Shown here piece after piece: positions 25,076 to 34,755 of a DNA stretch of 64,000 nt (the first letter of the stretch is position 1; the number at the start of each line of letters is the position of its first letter). The position numbers were made by a program, and so were the translations under genes. This DNA comes from an uncultured bacterium (GTDB lineage: Bacteria > UBP6 > UBA1177). The notes below the pieces were generated by a model, which was given only the letters and a program-made list of their open reading frames with translations, ran no database searches and was not told the origin of the DNA. The DNA lies in NCBI GenBank assembly GCA_905233945.1, contig CAJOFY010000013.1, forward strand, positions 1-64,000, in the 5' to 3' direction.

Positions 25076-27525
25076 GATATTTTATCCGATTTTTTTCTGA
25101 GATTCTCAATCCACTTTATTATCACCGGGAAAAATACCAGATTTACCAGAGTCACCATGATTATTCCGATTGAAGCCATGATTCCTATTGACTGCAAGCC
25201 TTTGTGTTTGGCAAGCGCGACACTGCCGAAACCGACCAAAGTCGTGAGTGACGAATAGAAAACGGAGCCGCCCGTGTTTTTGAGGTTTTCAATCATTTTG
25301 TCAGGCGCGGAGCGGTAACGGTAATAGATGTGAATCGCCGAATCTATGCCTGTTCCGATGACTGTCGGAATGATTATCATATTGAAAACATTGAATTTTA
25401 TGCCGCAGCAGACTGCTATGAGAATCATCCACAGAATACCGGCTGCAAGCGGAAGGAAAACGACGAATGCGTTTATAAACGACCGGTAAAGAAGCACGAG
25501 AACGATGAAAACCGAGCAGAAGGCGAAGACAATCGCGAGAGGAACATGGTATTCTATTACCTTTTTGATTTCAGAAAGGAGCATGTAAGAGCCTAACAAC
25601 CTGTAATTATTGATGTTTCCGCGAATTGTGCCGAACTCGTCGATTATTGTCATAACATCGTTGACATCAGACTTGTTGCCGCCTAAAGCGATCATTATGA
25701 ATCTGTCGGAAGAGCCGTCTTTCAGCGAAAGTTTATCCATGATCCAGTCTGGAAGTTTCTCCTTTTCCATAACGGATGAAACTTCAAGATAAGGCTTGAA
25801 TTCCTTGTTGTATTTCTCAATTTCGGCATCACTGAAAAGATTTATTTTTCTTTCGATCAACCGCTTTATATCTTTAATGATTTTGATTTTTTCCTCCTGG
25901 TCTTCAGGCAGAAAGGTGTAAATCGAAATCAAATCCTTGAGTTCAATCGAAGTTGATTTTTCAGCTCTCATTTTTGCAAGAGCTCTTGTCGCGTCCTCAG
26001 TTTCTTCCGCTGAATTTGTAACGATGAACGAAGGAAGACCGGTTGAAATCGCGTCTGTTTTAGCCTTTTTCTGGGCATTACGGTAGTGGTTTGTAATGCT
26101 TTCGTCATACTTCCCGGGAAAACTCAGATTGTCGAAATTGTACTCTATTTTTCCGAATTTCACCGAAACCGCCGCCAGCGCTGTCACAATTAAGAAAACA
26201 GCGAAAACTATTGAAGATTTCTGCGACAAAGCGGTATAGACCGAAGCCAGAAAATCGGTTGTCCTCGCCTTTATCCGCAAAGGTTTCATCCTGTCGAAAA
26301 AGAAAACGATTGCCGGGAAAAAAATCATGATCGCGAGAAAAGATGTCGAAACGCCGAGAGCCGCCGCCAGACCGAAATCGGAAAAACCTTTAAAATCGAT
26401 CATAATCAGCGAGAAAAACGCCGCAACGGTCGTTATCGCGCCGCAGAAAATCGAAGGCATAACACCAGGCATCGACTGCATCAGAGCTTCTTCGGTATTT
26501 GCCGTTTTTTCAACCTGCTCGCTGAATCTTCCCAGAAGATGTATCGAAAAATCGATTCCCAGACCGTAGAGAATCGTGAACGAAAACGCCGAAATGATAT
26601 TGAAGCCGCCGACAAAGAACTGCATAGCCGAAATCGCGCTCAAGACTCCTGATGAAAGAGGAAAAAAGACGATGAGAAGTGCACGAAGCGATCTGAAATA
26701 AAAGATTATCGTGAGCGAAAGAAGGACGATACATATCGCCAGAGTCGAAAAAACATCGTTGTAAATCGCAGTCATTTCACGCAGTTTGTTGCGGAAAAGT
26801 CCGCCAGCCTCAACTTCGACGCCGAGTTTTTCCGGCTGGACTTTGGCAATCGCTTTTTCAAGCAGATCGACGATTTTCTTGCTGTCTGCCACATTGGTTT
26901 CGCCGCCTGCAGGACGCACTTTCATCGCGATGTAAGTCCCGTTTTCGACTTCGTAGAATTTCTCCATTTTGTATTTTGCGCGGTAGCTTTCGGCCTTTTC
27001 GAGAACTTCGTCCATTTTGGAAGTCAGACTTCCGGAGTCTTCGTCTTTTTCCGAATTATTTCCCTCCCCAGCATCTGATCCGCCGTCGAGAGCAAGTTCT
27101 TTTTCGACCGCTTTTGCGATCTGCTTCTGAACCTCCCCTTTTATTTTCTGAAGTTCATCGACTGATGCAAAAAGAAGAGCGTTTTTTTCCAGATATTCGA
27201 CATCCCTGTCAAATTCCACAAACCTGACAAGCGGATTCCCGTCGATTTTTTCCTTGACGAGCCGCAGAGCCTCGATGTTTTTTTCGCGGTCTGAAGAATG
27301 TGCAACGACAAGGACAGTCGAGTAACTTCCGACAATATCCTCCATTTTTTCAAGTTCGATAACCATTTCGTTGTCGCCTTTGAAAAGAGCGCGGAGGTCT
27401 GTGTCGATTTTCAGATTATTTTTGATGTAGAACAGTTCCAGAGCCGTTACAACGGCAAGACACACTATCATAAGCCAGGTGTGCTTTGCAGAAAAACTTA
27501 TGAATTTTTTATAGAAATTGTTCAA
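25072..27525 (-). CDS. RND/MMPL-family exporter, larger paralogue
   Basis: An 817-residue protein with duplicated RND topology. The first helix (about 17-35) is followed by a long, charged periplasmic domain with Glu/Lys-rich coiled segments, then helices with FTILYGLGIDFSIHLLGRF and, in the second half, VIGTGIDSAIHIYYRYR. The GxGxDxxxHxxxR pattern is the MMPL intramembrane proton-relay region. It ends in a basic tail. The upstream def gene is 15 bp away on the same strand; the substrate is unknown. Confidence 0.8.
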   Translation of the reverse strand: MNNFYKKFISFSAKHTWLMIVCLAVVTALELFYIKNNLKIDTDLRALFKGDNEMVIELEKMEDIVGSYSTVLVVAHSSDREKNIEALRLVKEKIDGNPLVRFVEFDRDVEYLEKNALLFASVDELQKIKGEVQKQIAKAVEKELALDGGSDAGEGNNSEKDEDSGSLTSKMDEVLEKAESYRAKYKMEKFYEVENGTYIAMKVRPAGGETNVADSKKIVDLLEKAIAKVQPEKLGVEVEAGGLFRNKLREMTAIYNDVFSTLAICIVLLSLTIIFYFRSLRALLIVFFPLSSGVLSAISAMQFFVGGFNIISAFSFTILYGLGIDFSIHLLGRFSEQVEKTANTEEALMQSMPGVMPSIFCGAITTVAAFFSLIMIDFKGFSDFGLAAALGVSTSFLAIMIFFPAIVFFFDRMKPLRIKARTTDFLASVYTALSQKSSIVFAVFLIVTALAAVSVKFGKIEYNFDNLSFPGKYDESITNHYRNAQKKAKTDAISTGLPSFIVTNSAEETEDATRALAKMRAEKSTSIELKDLISIYTFLPEDQEEKIKIIKDIKRLIERKINLFSDAEIEKYNKEFKPYLEVSSVMEKEKLPDWIMDKLSLKDGSSDRFIMIALGGNKSDVNDVMTIIDEFGTIRGNINNYRLLGSYMLLSEIKKVIEYHVPLAIVFAFCSVFIVLVLLYRSFINAFVVFLPLAAGILWMILIAVCCGIKFNVFNMIIIPTVIGTGIDSAIHIYYRYRSAPDKMIENLKNTGGSVFYSSLTTLVGFGSVALAKHKGLQSIGIMASIGIIMVTLVNLVFFPVIIKWIENLRKKSDKIS

Positions 27526-27540
27526 AAGAACCCCGCTTTG

Positions 27541-28131
27541 CTATTGTTTGCCGTAAAGTTCCGTTTCTGTTTTCGAGCCGTTTTCGCGGACGGCGCCGAG
27601 AAATTTTTTGACTTTTTTGAGAGCGATGCCGCGTTTGAGAGAGCTGATTTTGTCGATGAAAAGAACTCCGTCGAGATGGTCGTTTTCATGCTGGATTGCG
27701 ACAGCCGTAAGTCCCGATGCCTTGATTTCCTGAGGATTTCCGTCAATATCGAAATACCTGCAGACGATTTTTTCGGCACGCTCGACATCGGCATTGTATT
27801 TCGGAACGCTGAGACACCCTTCGCCGTACATTATTTTTCCCTCTTTCTCAATAATTTCGGGATTTATGAAGGCGACTGGACGGAATTCCGCGCTTTTCGG
27901 CTTTTCGCCGTTTTCCTCAGCCTTTACAAAATCCAGGTAGCCGAAATCTATGACAAAAATCCGCAGTGAAACACCTACCTGCGGCCCTGCTATGCCGAGA
28001 CCGTCGGCAGCACGCATCGTGTCAGCCATATTTGTTGCAAGTTCTTTGAGTTCCCCGTTAAATTCGGTGACTTCTTTCGCCTTTTCGCGCAGAATTTTGT
28101 CACCGACAGTCGATATATGCAGAAGCGTCAT
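27541..28131 (-). CDS. def: Peptide deformylase
   Basis: A 196-residue metalloenzyme that removes the N-formyl group from nascent proteins. All three motifs are present: GLGIAGPQ at 44-51, EGCLS at 104-108 with the metal ligand C106, and QHENDH at 147-152 with H148, E149 and H152. Motif 1 has Gly where the family usually has Ala (GxGLAAPQ). AGGAGAAATC lies before the ATG. It sits between ychF and the exporter, all on the minus strand. Confidence 0.92.
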   Translation of the reverse strand: MTLLHISTVGDKILREKAKEVTEFNGELKELATNMADTMRAADGLGIAGPQVGVSLRIFVIDFGYLDFVKAEENGEKPKSAEFRPVAFINPEIIEKEGKIMYGEGCLSVPKYNADVERAEKIVCRYFDIDGNPQEIKASGLTAVAIQHENDHLDGVLFIDKISSLKRGIALKKVKKFLGAVRENGSKTETELYGKQ

Positions 28132-28139
28132 GATTTCTC

Positions 28140-29162
28140 CTAAACATTGAATCTGAAATTGATAATATCGCCGTCTTTAACGACATACTCCTTTCCTTCA
28201 AGTCTGTAGGCCGCCGCTTTCTTGCACTCGGCTTCACTTCCGTACTTGATGAAATCGTCAAAGTGGACGACTTCGGCACGGATAAAGCCGCGCTGGATGT
28301 CGGAGTGGATTTTTCCCGCAGCGTAAAGAGCCGGAGTGCCGTTCTTGATCGGCCATGCGCGGACTTCGTCGCTTCCGGCGGTGAGGAATGAAATCAGTCC
28401 TAGTGCCGCATAAGCGCTTTTTATGAAGCGGACCGAAGCACTTTCAGAAAGGCCGTAATCCTTCAGAAATTCAGCCTGTTCTTCCGGCGAGAGCTCCGAA
28501 AGCTCGACTTCAAGCGGCGCGCTGACGCAGAAATATGAGATTCCGTCTGCCGAAAGCTGCTTTGCAAGCGCTTCGGTAACACCCTGCTCCCCTTCCGGCT
28601 GGTTAAGAAGAACGATTATTTTTTTCAGCGAAAGGAAATTATAGTTTGCAATAAGCTCCATTTCTTCCGGTGAAACTGTGTCGGGGGCAGGAAATTCGCC
28701 GTTTTCAAAAAGATCGCGCAGCCTTTGAAGGATTTTAAGCTCGGGCGGATTTTTCTTTTCCTTCATTTCGCGCTCGAGACGCTTTTCTATCACAACGAAA
28801 TCCGTAAGTATCATATCTTCCTTGATTTTTTTGTATTCCGAAGCGGCATCTGCCGGGTCTGAAGTCATCAAAGAATCAAAATTTCTGAGAACCATAATCA
28901 GAAGGTCGGCTTTCTGGATCAGATTTTTCACTTTTGCCGGAACAGCCGTCTCTTTTGAAGGCGGAACTGTGTAGTCGCTGAGAACGAACTCGCTGTATGT
29001 TTTCTTTTTAGGACTGTAAATTTCGGCCAGTCTGTCAATTCTTTCGTCCGGAACTTTTATCGTTCCGACGGTTTCCTCTTTTTTTCCGCTTTCGATTCCG
29101 GTCAAAGCCTGAAACACAGTGCTTTTTCCCGAAAAAGGCAATCCAATCAAAGCTGCTTTCAT
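28140..29162 (-). CDS. ychF: YchF/Ola1-type P-loop NTPase
   Basis: A 340-residue OBG-family protein. The P loop GLPFSGKST is at 7-15, and NQPE occupies the G4 position, where YchF proteins have NxxE and favour ATP over GTP. The C-terminal TGS domain contains GFIRAEVV and ends in a short hydrophobic strand. A family-typical stretch, RSDIQRGFIRAEVV-like, is present as HSDIQRGFIRAEVV. It is about 20 residues shorter than E. coli YchF. The ATG at 29162 has AGAGGTG upstream; GTG 29171 is possible. It associates with ribosomes and stress responses in other bacteria. Confidence 0.82.
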   Translation of the reverse strand: MKAALIGLPFSGKSTVFQALTGIESGKKEETVGTIKVPDERIDRLAEIYSPKKKTYSEFVLSDYTVPPSKETAVPAKVKNLIQKADLLIMVLRNFDSLMTSDPADAASEYKKIKEDMILTDFVVIEKRLEREMKEKKNPPELKILQRLRDLFENGEFPAPDTVSPEEMELIANYNFLSLKKIIVLLNQPEGEQGVTEALAKQLSADGISYFCVSAPLEVELSELSPEEQAEFLKDYGLSESASVRFIKSAYAALGLISFLTAGSDEVRAWPIKNGTPALYAAGKIHSDIQRGFIRAEVVHFDDFIKYGSEAECKKAAAYRLEGKEYVVKDGDIINFRFNV

Positions 29163-29178
29163 TCTATTCACCTCTAAA

Positions 29179-29895
29179 TTATTTGATTTTAAAGTCGGGT
29201 TTGATCGTCAGAACCCTTGACTCGTTCTTTTCAGGAACAAACAGAATCCTGCTTCCGTTTTTAAGAAAAATCAGCGGAAGGTAAGCCATGTTTTCCGCAT
29301 TTGAAGGATCGACCACGCCGTTTTTCATTTTATACAGATGCTCGATCCTGTACTTTCCGTAAAGTTTGGCAAAAGCACCTCCTTTCGCCCTCTGCTGTAT
29401 TTTTACGGAAACAACAATCCTCTCATGCTTCTCGTCAAAGGCGACATTTTCGACAGAGGCTTCGATATATTCATCTTTATCTGAAATTTCGCCGCTTTTT
29501 TTAACGAACATATCGGAATTCCCGGATGCCGTCTGACGTTTTGCCGTGGTTTCGGAAACATTGAGATCTATATTCTTCAAGGATTCAAAAAGGCTGTTTA
29601 TGGTCGTTGTCGGAAAAAAGAGTTCGTTCCCGAGAATCTCGATACTGAGATCCGGAATTTTTGAAAGCATCTCCTTTCTGAGTTCGTACAGTTTTACGCC
29701 GTCGGCAACTTTGACCAGAACTCCGCCGTTTTTGGCTGTCCAGGACTGTGCAACCATAGGAAGCCACGAACCGTCAACGCTTTTCAGAATGAAAGGCTGG
29801 GCGAAAACATTGGAAAAAAACAGCAGAATAAAAACGGCAGCTGCGATTCCGGAAAAAGAAAAGAGACTATTTTTTTGATTTCTTATGCTTTTCAT
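29179..29895 (-). CDS. Secreted protein of unknown family
   Basis: A 238-residue exported protein. From the chosen start (MKSIRNQKNSLF) a positively charged N-terminus precedes the hydrophobic segment GIAAAVFILLFFSNVFA, with a likely signal-peptidase I cut after FAQ or SNVFA. The mature part is mixed alpha/beta with no Cys and no motif I know. The coding region begins inside the 3' end of lgt (29 bp overlap), so start choice is uncertain (29907 and 29961 are alternatives). Confidence 0.6.
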   Translation of the reverse strand: MKSIRNQKNSLFSFSGIAAAVFILLFFSNVFAQPFILKSVDGSWLPMVAQSWTAKNGGVLVKVADGVKLYELRKEMLSKIPDLSIEILGNELFFPTTTINSLFESLKNIDLNVSETTAKRQTASGNSDMFVKKSGEISDKDEYIEASVENVAFDEKHERIVVSVKIQQRAKGGAFAKLYGKYRIEHLYKMKNGVVDPSNAENMAYLPLIFLKNGSRILFVPEKNESRVLTIKPDFKIK

Positions 29896-30772
29896 TTGGC
29901 TTTTCATCCGCCTTTGCCTCCGGTCTGGGTTGCTTTTTGTGAAAATAATAGAGGACTGCAAATCCGAAAATTATGAACGGAATACTGAGATACTGTCCCA
30001 TCGTAAGCCCTTCTTCAAACACCTGATATTCCTTGATAAATTCGATGCAGAACCTGAATGAGAAGTAAAGAATCAGGAAGAGTGCGGTGTAAAGTCCCGA
30101 TTTCCGGTGATCTTTGCGTACGAACGAGACGACAAGCATGATTATCAGAATAACGAACGCGCCGAAAGCCTCGTAAAGCTGCGAAGGATGACGCACAGGC
30201 CAGTAATTTACCAGACATTCCATCTTTGAAATGTCGCAGTGACCGCTTGCTGCGTTTATCGCGAGCTTCATGTCGTCAGGATTTCTCAAAAACTTGAAAC
30301 CCCAGGGAACTGTCGTGATTTTGCCTACGATTTCGCTGTTGAAAAAGTTGCCCAGACGAACGAATGTAGCTCCCATGATACCTGGAAAAACGACGCCGTC
30401 GGCAAGATCTGTGAACGAAAGTTTATATTTTCTTGAGATACAGATAACCGCGACAATCAAACCTATCGTCGCACCGTGGCTTGCAATACCGCCCTTGTAA
30501 ACTTTGAGGATTTCAAGAGGATTGCTGAAATAGTAAGACGGCTCGTAAAAAATGCAGTGGACAAGACGCGCACCGATAACTGTCGCGACAACGCCCCAGA
30601 TCAGAAGGTCGTCGGCAACTTTGTCGGGAAAACCGTATTTTCTGTAGATTCTGCGGGCCAGATAAAAACCGATGAGAATGGCCGAAGCGAACAAAATCCC
30701 GTAATATCTGAGCTGCAGCGGCCCGATATTAGCGATAATCGGATCAATATTCCATATGATGTAATCGTTCAT
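29867..30772 (-). CDS. lgt: Prolipoprotein diacylglyceryl transferase
   Basis: A 301-residue integral membrane enzyme that moves diacylglycerol from phosphatidylglycerol to the lipobox cysteine, the first step in maturing the many lipoproteins in this window. LQLRYYGILFA at the N-terminus, GGIASHGATIG, RLGNFFNSEIVG and HPSQLYEAF are signature segments, including the essential His and Arg. There are seven hydrophobic helices. The end is a Lys-rich cytoplasmic tail with KPNEKHKKSKK. Confidence 0.93.
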   Translation of the reverse strand: MNDYIIWNIDPIIANIGPLQLRYYGILFASAILIGFYLARRIYRKYGFPDKVADDLLIWGVVATVIGARLVHCIFYEPSYYFSNPLEILKVYKGGIASHGATIGLIVAVICISRKYKLSFTDLADGVVFPGIMGATFVRLGNFFNSEIVGKITTVPWGFKFLRNPDDMKLAINAASGHCDISKMECLVNYWPVRHPSQLYEAFGAFVILIIMLVVSFVRKDHRKSGLYTALFLILYFSFRFCIEFIKEYQVFEEGLTMGQYLSIPFIIFGFAVLYYFHKKQPRPEAKADEKPNEKHKKSKK

Positions 30773-30800
30773 AATAACAAGAAAACTCCAGCTGAATCAA

Positions 30801-31943
30801 TTAGTTAAGCGGCTCGACATTGAAAAGCAGCTTTGCCTTTATGCTTGCTTCGAGAGTTCCTTCAGGCTTGATTGCCTGCGGATAGAAAATGTAGTAGCTC
30901 TTTATTCCGAGCTGGAAATCAAGGTGCTTTATCGCGTGCTGGAGAATATCCTTTCCCTCGTAGGTGTAGATGAGATTCATGATCTGTTCTGAAGAATACG
31001 CGTCGTTATCAGTCTCGAAAACGCCTATAAGATATTTTTCCTTTGTTTTTCCTTCACTTTCTTCGGTCGATGAGTTGTCGGCAACCGTCGCAGTGAAATA
31101 ATCTTCCGGTTTTCCGTTTTCGTCGACACCTATATATTTGCAGATTTTGAGATCGTCGCCGTCAACGCACGGTGTAACTCCGTCTTCGCGGAAAGGATCC
31201 ATAGCCTGTGCATAAAGCTCTGCTTTAAATCTGAAAGCGTTGTTGCCGGCAACGTTGTTCGGCGGATTTTTAATTGTGAAAGAGAGCTCGTTCAAAGTCG
31301 CCGAGTAAATTTTGTTGAGGTATTTTTTATATTTTTTGAGGTCTTTCTGCTCTGCCATTTTTATCTGCATCGGCCTGTTTTCCTGAACGACTCTGAGGAA
31401 AAGACAGGTTTCATCCGATTTTGTGCGGCATCTTTCGATCTCAGAGGATCTCTCTGATTCCGAAAGAGCGCAGAAACCGGAAATGTTTTCCAGCACCATG
31501 AAAGCTCCGCTTGCCTCGTCCTTGTCGGTAAAATCAGATGCCTCGAAATCGCAGATCGAGAATTTCATTTCCTCTTTCTGAAGGTCTTCGATATTGGGAA
31601 TCCGGTAGGAAAATTCCTTTACGACAGTCTCGCCGGAAATGAGCTTGAGGACATCGTCAGTCATAAACTGCGGATATTCGGTTATCTCAGCTCCCGGGAT
31701 GTCAAACTCCCTGAAGAGATTGTTCGTTACGGTCAGAACCTCCTTGTTGAAAATGGTTTCGACACCTCTGAGACCTTCGGTTATCTCGATTTTGTAGGTC
31801 GAAGGACTCGCGTCGCTGTTTCCGTTCTCATCAAAAGGATAGTCGATCGAAATCGGAATAAGCATGAATTCCGAACACGACGTAACCAAAGCCGCGAAAA
31901 GAACCGCACAAAGCATAAATGTGATTTTGCTAAAGATTTTCAT
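30801..31943 (-). CDS. Lipoprotein of unknown family
   Basis: A 380-residue lipoprotein. The signal MKIFSKITFMLCAVLFAALVTSC has the lipobox VTSC. The mature part has no low-complexity linker, contains scattered Cys, and looks mainly beta, ending with ASIKAKLLFNVEPLN. Not recognised. It overlaps the 3' end of prfB by 14 bp and probably shares its transcript, with lgt 28 bp downstream. Confidence 0.65.
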   Translation of the reverse strand: MKIFSKITFMLCAVLFAALVTSCSEFMLIPISIDYPFDENGNSDASPSTYKIEITEGLRGVETIFNKEVLTVTNNLFREFDIPGAEITEYPQFMTDDVLKLISGETVVKEFSYRIPNIEDLQKEEMKFSICDFEASDFTDKDEASGAFMVLENISGFCALSESERSSEIERCRTKSDETCLFLRVVQENRPMQIKMAEQKDLKKYKKYLNKIYSATLNELSFTIKNPPNNVAGNNAFRFKAELYAQAMDPFREDGVTPCVDGDDLKICKYIGVDENGKPEDYFTATVADNSSTEESEGKTKEKYLIGVFETDNDAYSSEQIMNLIYTYEGKDILQHAIKHLDFQLGIKSYYIFYPQAIKPEGTLEASIKAKLLFNVEPLN

Positions 31944-33054
31944 TACCTGCCCCTTCTTTAAGTAAATAATCTTCCATAAATTCGTCTAAAATAGGTTCGC
32001 CGTCAAGCACCGCATCGGCGTTTCCGGTTTCAAAATCGGTTCTGTGATCCTTGACCATTTTGTAAGGATGCAGAACATAGCTTCTTATCTGGCTTCCGAA
32101 ATCGATTCCTTTCTTCTGTTTTTCAATTTCGGAAGACTCCTCCTGTTTTTTCTCAAGTTCGAACTCGTAAAGGCGCGATTTTAAAATTTTCATCGCCGTA
32201 GCCTTGTTTTTGTGCTGGCTTCTGTCGTTCTGGCACTGAACGACGATTCCTGTCGGAATGTGGGTTATCCTTATCGCGGAATCGGTTTTGTTGACATGCT
32301 GACCGCCGGCACCGCCTGAACGGTAGGTGTCGATTTTCAGATCCTTTTCGTCGATTTCAATCTCAATCGAATCGTCGATTTCCGGAGTGACAAAAACGCT
32401 TGCAAACGAAGTGTGCCGCCGTTTGTTTGCGTCGAACGGACTGATTCTGACAAGCCTGTGGACGCCGATTTCAGCCTTGAGGTAGCCGTAAGCGTAGTCG
32501 CCTTCCGCGATGAAAGTGATGTTTTTTATCGCGGTTGCGTCATCACCGGTAATTTTATCAATGATTTCAATGCTGTAACCTTTACGCTCGCACCATCTCG
32601 AATACATTCTCGAAAGCATCACGGCCCAGTCCTGCGACTCTCTGCCGCCCGCACCTGCGTTTATGCTGACGATTGCGTTCATAAGGTCGGTTTTACCGCC
32701 GAGCATCTTCTGGAATTCGATTCTGCCGACAAGCTCGTCTATCCGGGAAAGCATCACTTCAACCTCGCCTTCAAGCGAAGAATCGTCGTCAATAAGTTCT
32801 TTCGCAACACTCAGTTCTTCGATTTCCGATTCCAGTTTGGAATAAAGCTCGAGATTGTTCTCAAGAACCCGTTTTTCCTTGTTCAGAGCCGCCATTTTAG
32901 CGGTGTCAGACCAGATTTCAGGCAGATCGAGCTGTTTTTTCAGCTCCTCAAGACGTTCCCTTTTGGAATTTATCGAAAGCGACTCGAAAAATATTTTCGA
33001 TTTCTGCTCAAGCTCGGCAAGTTTCTGTTCCAGATCTTTAGAAGTCAACGGCAT
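31930..33054 (-). CDS. prfB: Peptide chain release factor 2
   Basis: A 374-residue class-I release factor that recognises UAA and UGA stop codons. The catalytic SGGAGGQHVNKTDSA with the GGQ tripeptide, RISPFDANKRRHTSF and QSRDQHKNKATA-like segments are present. The reading frame is continuous through the N-terminal region that in most species contains an in-frame UGA and a programmed +1 shift, so that autoregulation is absent here. ATG 33054 is chosen; GTG 33066 overlaps the end of the upstream gene. It lies downstream of the SurA-like lipoprotein gene. Confidence 0.93.
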   Translation of the reverse strand: MPLTSKDLEQKLAELEQKSKIFFESLSINSKRERLEELKKQLDLPEIWSDTAKMAALNKEKRVLENNLELYSKLESEIEELSVAKELIDDDSSLEGEVEVMLSRIDELVGRIEFQKMLGGKTDLMNAIVSINAGAGGRESQDWAVMLSRMYSRWCERKGYSIEIIDKITGDDATAIKNITFIAEGDYAYGYLKAEIGVHRLVRISPFDANKRRHTSFASVFVTPEIDDSIEIEIDEKDLKIDTYRSGGAGGQHVNKTDSAIRITHIPTGIVVQCQNDRSQHKNKATAMKILKSRLYEFELEKKQEESSEIEKQKKGIDFGSQIRSYVLHPYKMVKDHRTDFETGNADAVLDGEPILDEFMEDYLLKEGAGNENL

Positions 33055-33056
33055 TT

Positions 33057-33896
33057 CTATTTCCACCCGAGATTTTCAACGTTTATTTTTGCACCGTATT
33101 CAGTCATCATCCTGTCGCGGTAATTATCCCACTTTTCAGTACCGTATTTCGCAATCAGCTCCTCAACAATCAGCGGATAAGCCAGATTGAAACTCAAGTG
33201 TCTCTTATAGGCGAAACCGGCGATCTCGATTATTGTATAAAAGTTCTCGCTGTCAAGATAAGGACCGAGTATTTCGCCCGGAAAACTCGCCATAACGTCG
33301 TTTTTCCACGTCTCCCCCATCACGTCGGCGCTGAAAAGTCCCCAGTCACCGTTGTTTCTCGCCAGGATTTCATCATCGGAACGGCTCGCGGAAAGTATTC
33401 TGATACTTGCGCCGTTACGAAGCTGCTGAGCAATTTCGTCGGCCTTTTTTTTGCTCGAGACTCTTACGGCGTAAAGGCGGTAGAGTTTGTCGCGGAGGAA
33501 CTTATCCTTGTTTTCGATGTAATACTGCCGCACTGTCTCGTCGTCTATCGCATAAACTTCGCGCTTTGTCCTGCCGTTCATGTATTCGACAATCGTTTTG
33601 CGCTTAAAGTCCTCTATTTTGTTTCGGATTTCCGGAATTTCATCCACCCCCTCGCTCTTTCCCATTTCGTAAAGAAACTTTTCGGAAAGTTCCCTGAAAA
33701 GATAATTCTTTCTCATTTCTTCGGAGTCTGACACATTGTTCTGACGCAGCCAGAGATTGTATTTCAGCTTGAAATCTGAAACGGATACGACATCGCCCTT
33801 GAAAACATAAACCACCGAATCGTCCTTCAAATTTCCGCATGAAAACACGAAAAAGGCGAAAAACACCGTAATTGCAAACAAAAAAACGCGATCCAT
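33057..33896 (-). CDS. SurA/PrsA-like peptidyl-prolyl isomerase lipoprotein
   Basis: A 279-residue protein. The signal MDRVFLFAITVFFAFFVFSC has the lipobox VFSC. A SurA_N-like helical region (about 30-120) is followed by a parvulin-type segment (about 130-230) with LYRLYAVRVSSKKKADEIAQQL and NNGDWGLFSADVM, where GDWGLF is the typical rotamase strand. It probably chaperones exported or outer-membrane proteins. The prfB start overlaps or closely follows its stop. GGAGG precedes the ATG. Confidence 0.75.
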   Translation of the reverse strand: MDRVFLFAITVFFAFFVFSCGNLKDDSVVYVFKGDVVSVSDFKLKYNLWLRQNNVSDSEEMRKNYLFRELSEKFLYEMGKSEGVDEIPEIRNKIEDFKRKTIVEYMNGRTKREVYAIDDETVRQYYIENKDKFLRDKLYRLYAVRVSSKKKADEIAQQLRNGASIRILSASRSDDEILARNNGDWGLFSADVMGETWKNDVMASFPGEILGPYLDSENFYTIIEIAGFAYKRHLSFNLAYPLIVEELIAKYGTEKWDNYRDRMMTEYGAKINVENLGWK

Positions 33897-33962
33897 AAAA
33901 CCTCCGAAGCGCAGTTATTTTACTCATGCCGCTGTTTATTACAATTAAATTAAGGAAATTTT

Positions 33963-33990
33963 TTGACTATCGGCTTTTCACTACTAAAAT
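33963..33990 (+). promoter_or_regulatory. Promoter of the rlmB-rnc operon
   Basis: TTGACT at 33963-33968, a 16-bp spacer and TAAAAT at 33985-33990, about 34 bp upstream of the rlmB start. Confidence 0.6.
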
Positions 33991-34023
33991 CGCCCGGAAA
34001 AAAGTTTTTTGGAGAAGTTTTCT

Positions 34024-34755
34024 ATGGCAAAATCATCGATCGAATATGTTTACGGCATAAATTCATGCTTTGAAGTCATCCGCGGAGGCAAAAGAAAGAT
34101 TTATCAGGCTTATCTCAACGAAAAATCACAGAACAATGCCAGAATAAAGAAACTTGCCGAATTTATTGAGAAAAAGGAGATCAAACTCGAATGGGTCCCG
34201 CGCGAAAGGCTTAATCAGCTTTCGGGTTCGACCGACAACCAGGGCGCAGTAATCCGCGCTTCTGTCTACAAATACGCGGAACTTGACGAAATCATCGGCA
34301 AAAAACGCATACTTCTTTTCGACAACGTCGAGGATCCGCACAATGTCGGCGCGATTCTCAGAAGTGCCGAGATTTTCGGCTTCGACTCGATTCTGATGCC
34401 GGTGCGCGGTGTTCCCGAAATTTATCCGTCTGTCATCAAAGTGAGTGCCGGCGCGAGCGAGCATCTGAATATCGTCAGGGAATCGAGCTCGAATGTTTAT
34501 GTCAAAAATCTTCAGGAAAAACACGGATATACAGTCATTGCTCTTGACGGGGCCGGCAAAAGTTCTTTTGAAGACGTCAAGGCTGTAAACCCCGAAAAAA
34601 TACTTCTCGTGATCGGCGGAGAAGACAAATCTGTCGGCCAGTACATTCTGAACTGCGCCGATTTTGTAGTCGCAATCCGGCAGTTCGGGAAGATAAATTC
34701 GCTCAACGCATCCGTCGCTGCAAGCATCGCAATGTTCGCTCTGGGAGGTAAATAA
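34024..34755 (+). CDS. rlmB: SpoU-family RNA 2'-O-methyltransferase (RlmB-like)
   Basis: A 243-residue knotted (SPOUT) methyltransferase expected to methylate ribose in 23S rRNA. VYGINSCFEVI at the N-terminus is the substrate-binding domain entry. The catalytic domain carries DPHNVGAILRSAEIFG, LLVIGGEDKSVG and INSLNASVAASIA, the three SpoU motifs. ATG 34024 follows GGAG; TTG 34009 overlaps that element. Its TAA overlaps the rnc ATG by one base. Confidence 0.9.
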   Translation: MAKSSIEYVYGINSCFEVIRGGKRKIYQAYLNEKSQNNARIKKLAEFIEKKEIKLEWVPRERLNQLSGSTDNQGAVIRASVYKYAELDEIIGKKRILLFDNVEDPHNVGAILRSAEIFGFDSILMPVRGVPEIYPSVIKVSAGASEHLNIVRESSSNVYVKNLQEKHGYTVIALDGAGKSSFEDVKAVNPEKILLVIGGEDKSVGQYILNCADFVVAIRQFGKINSLNASVAASIAMFALGGK

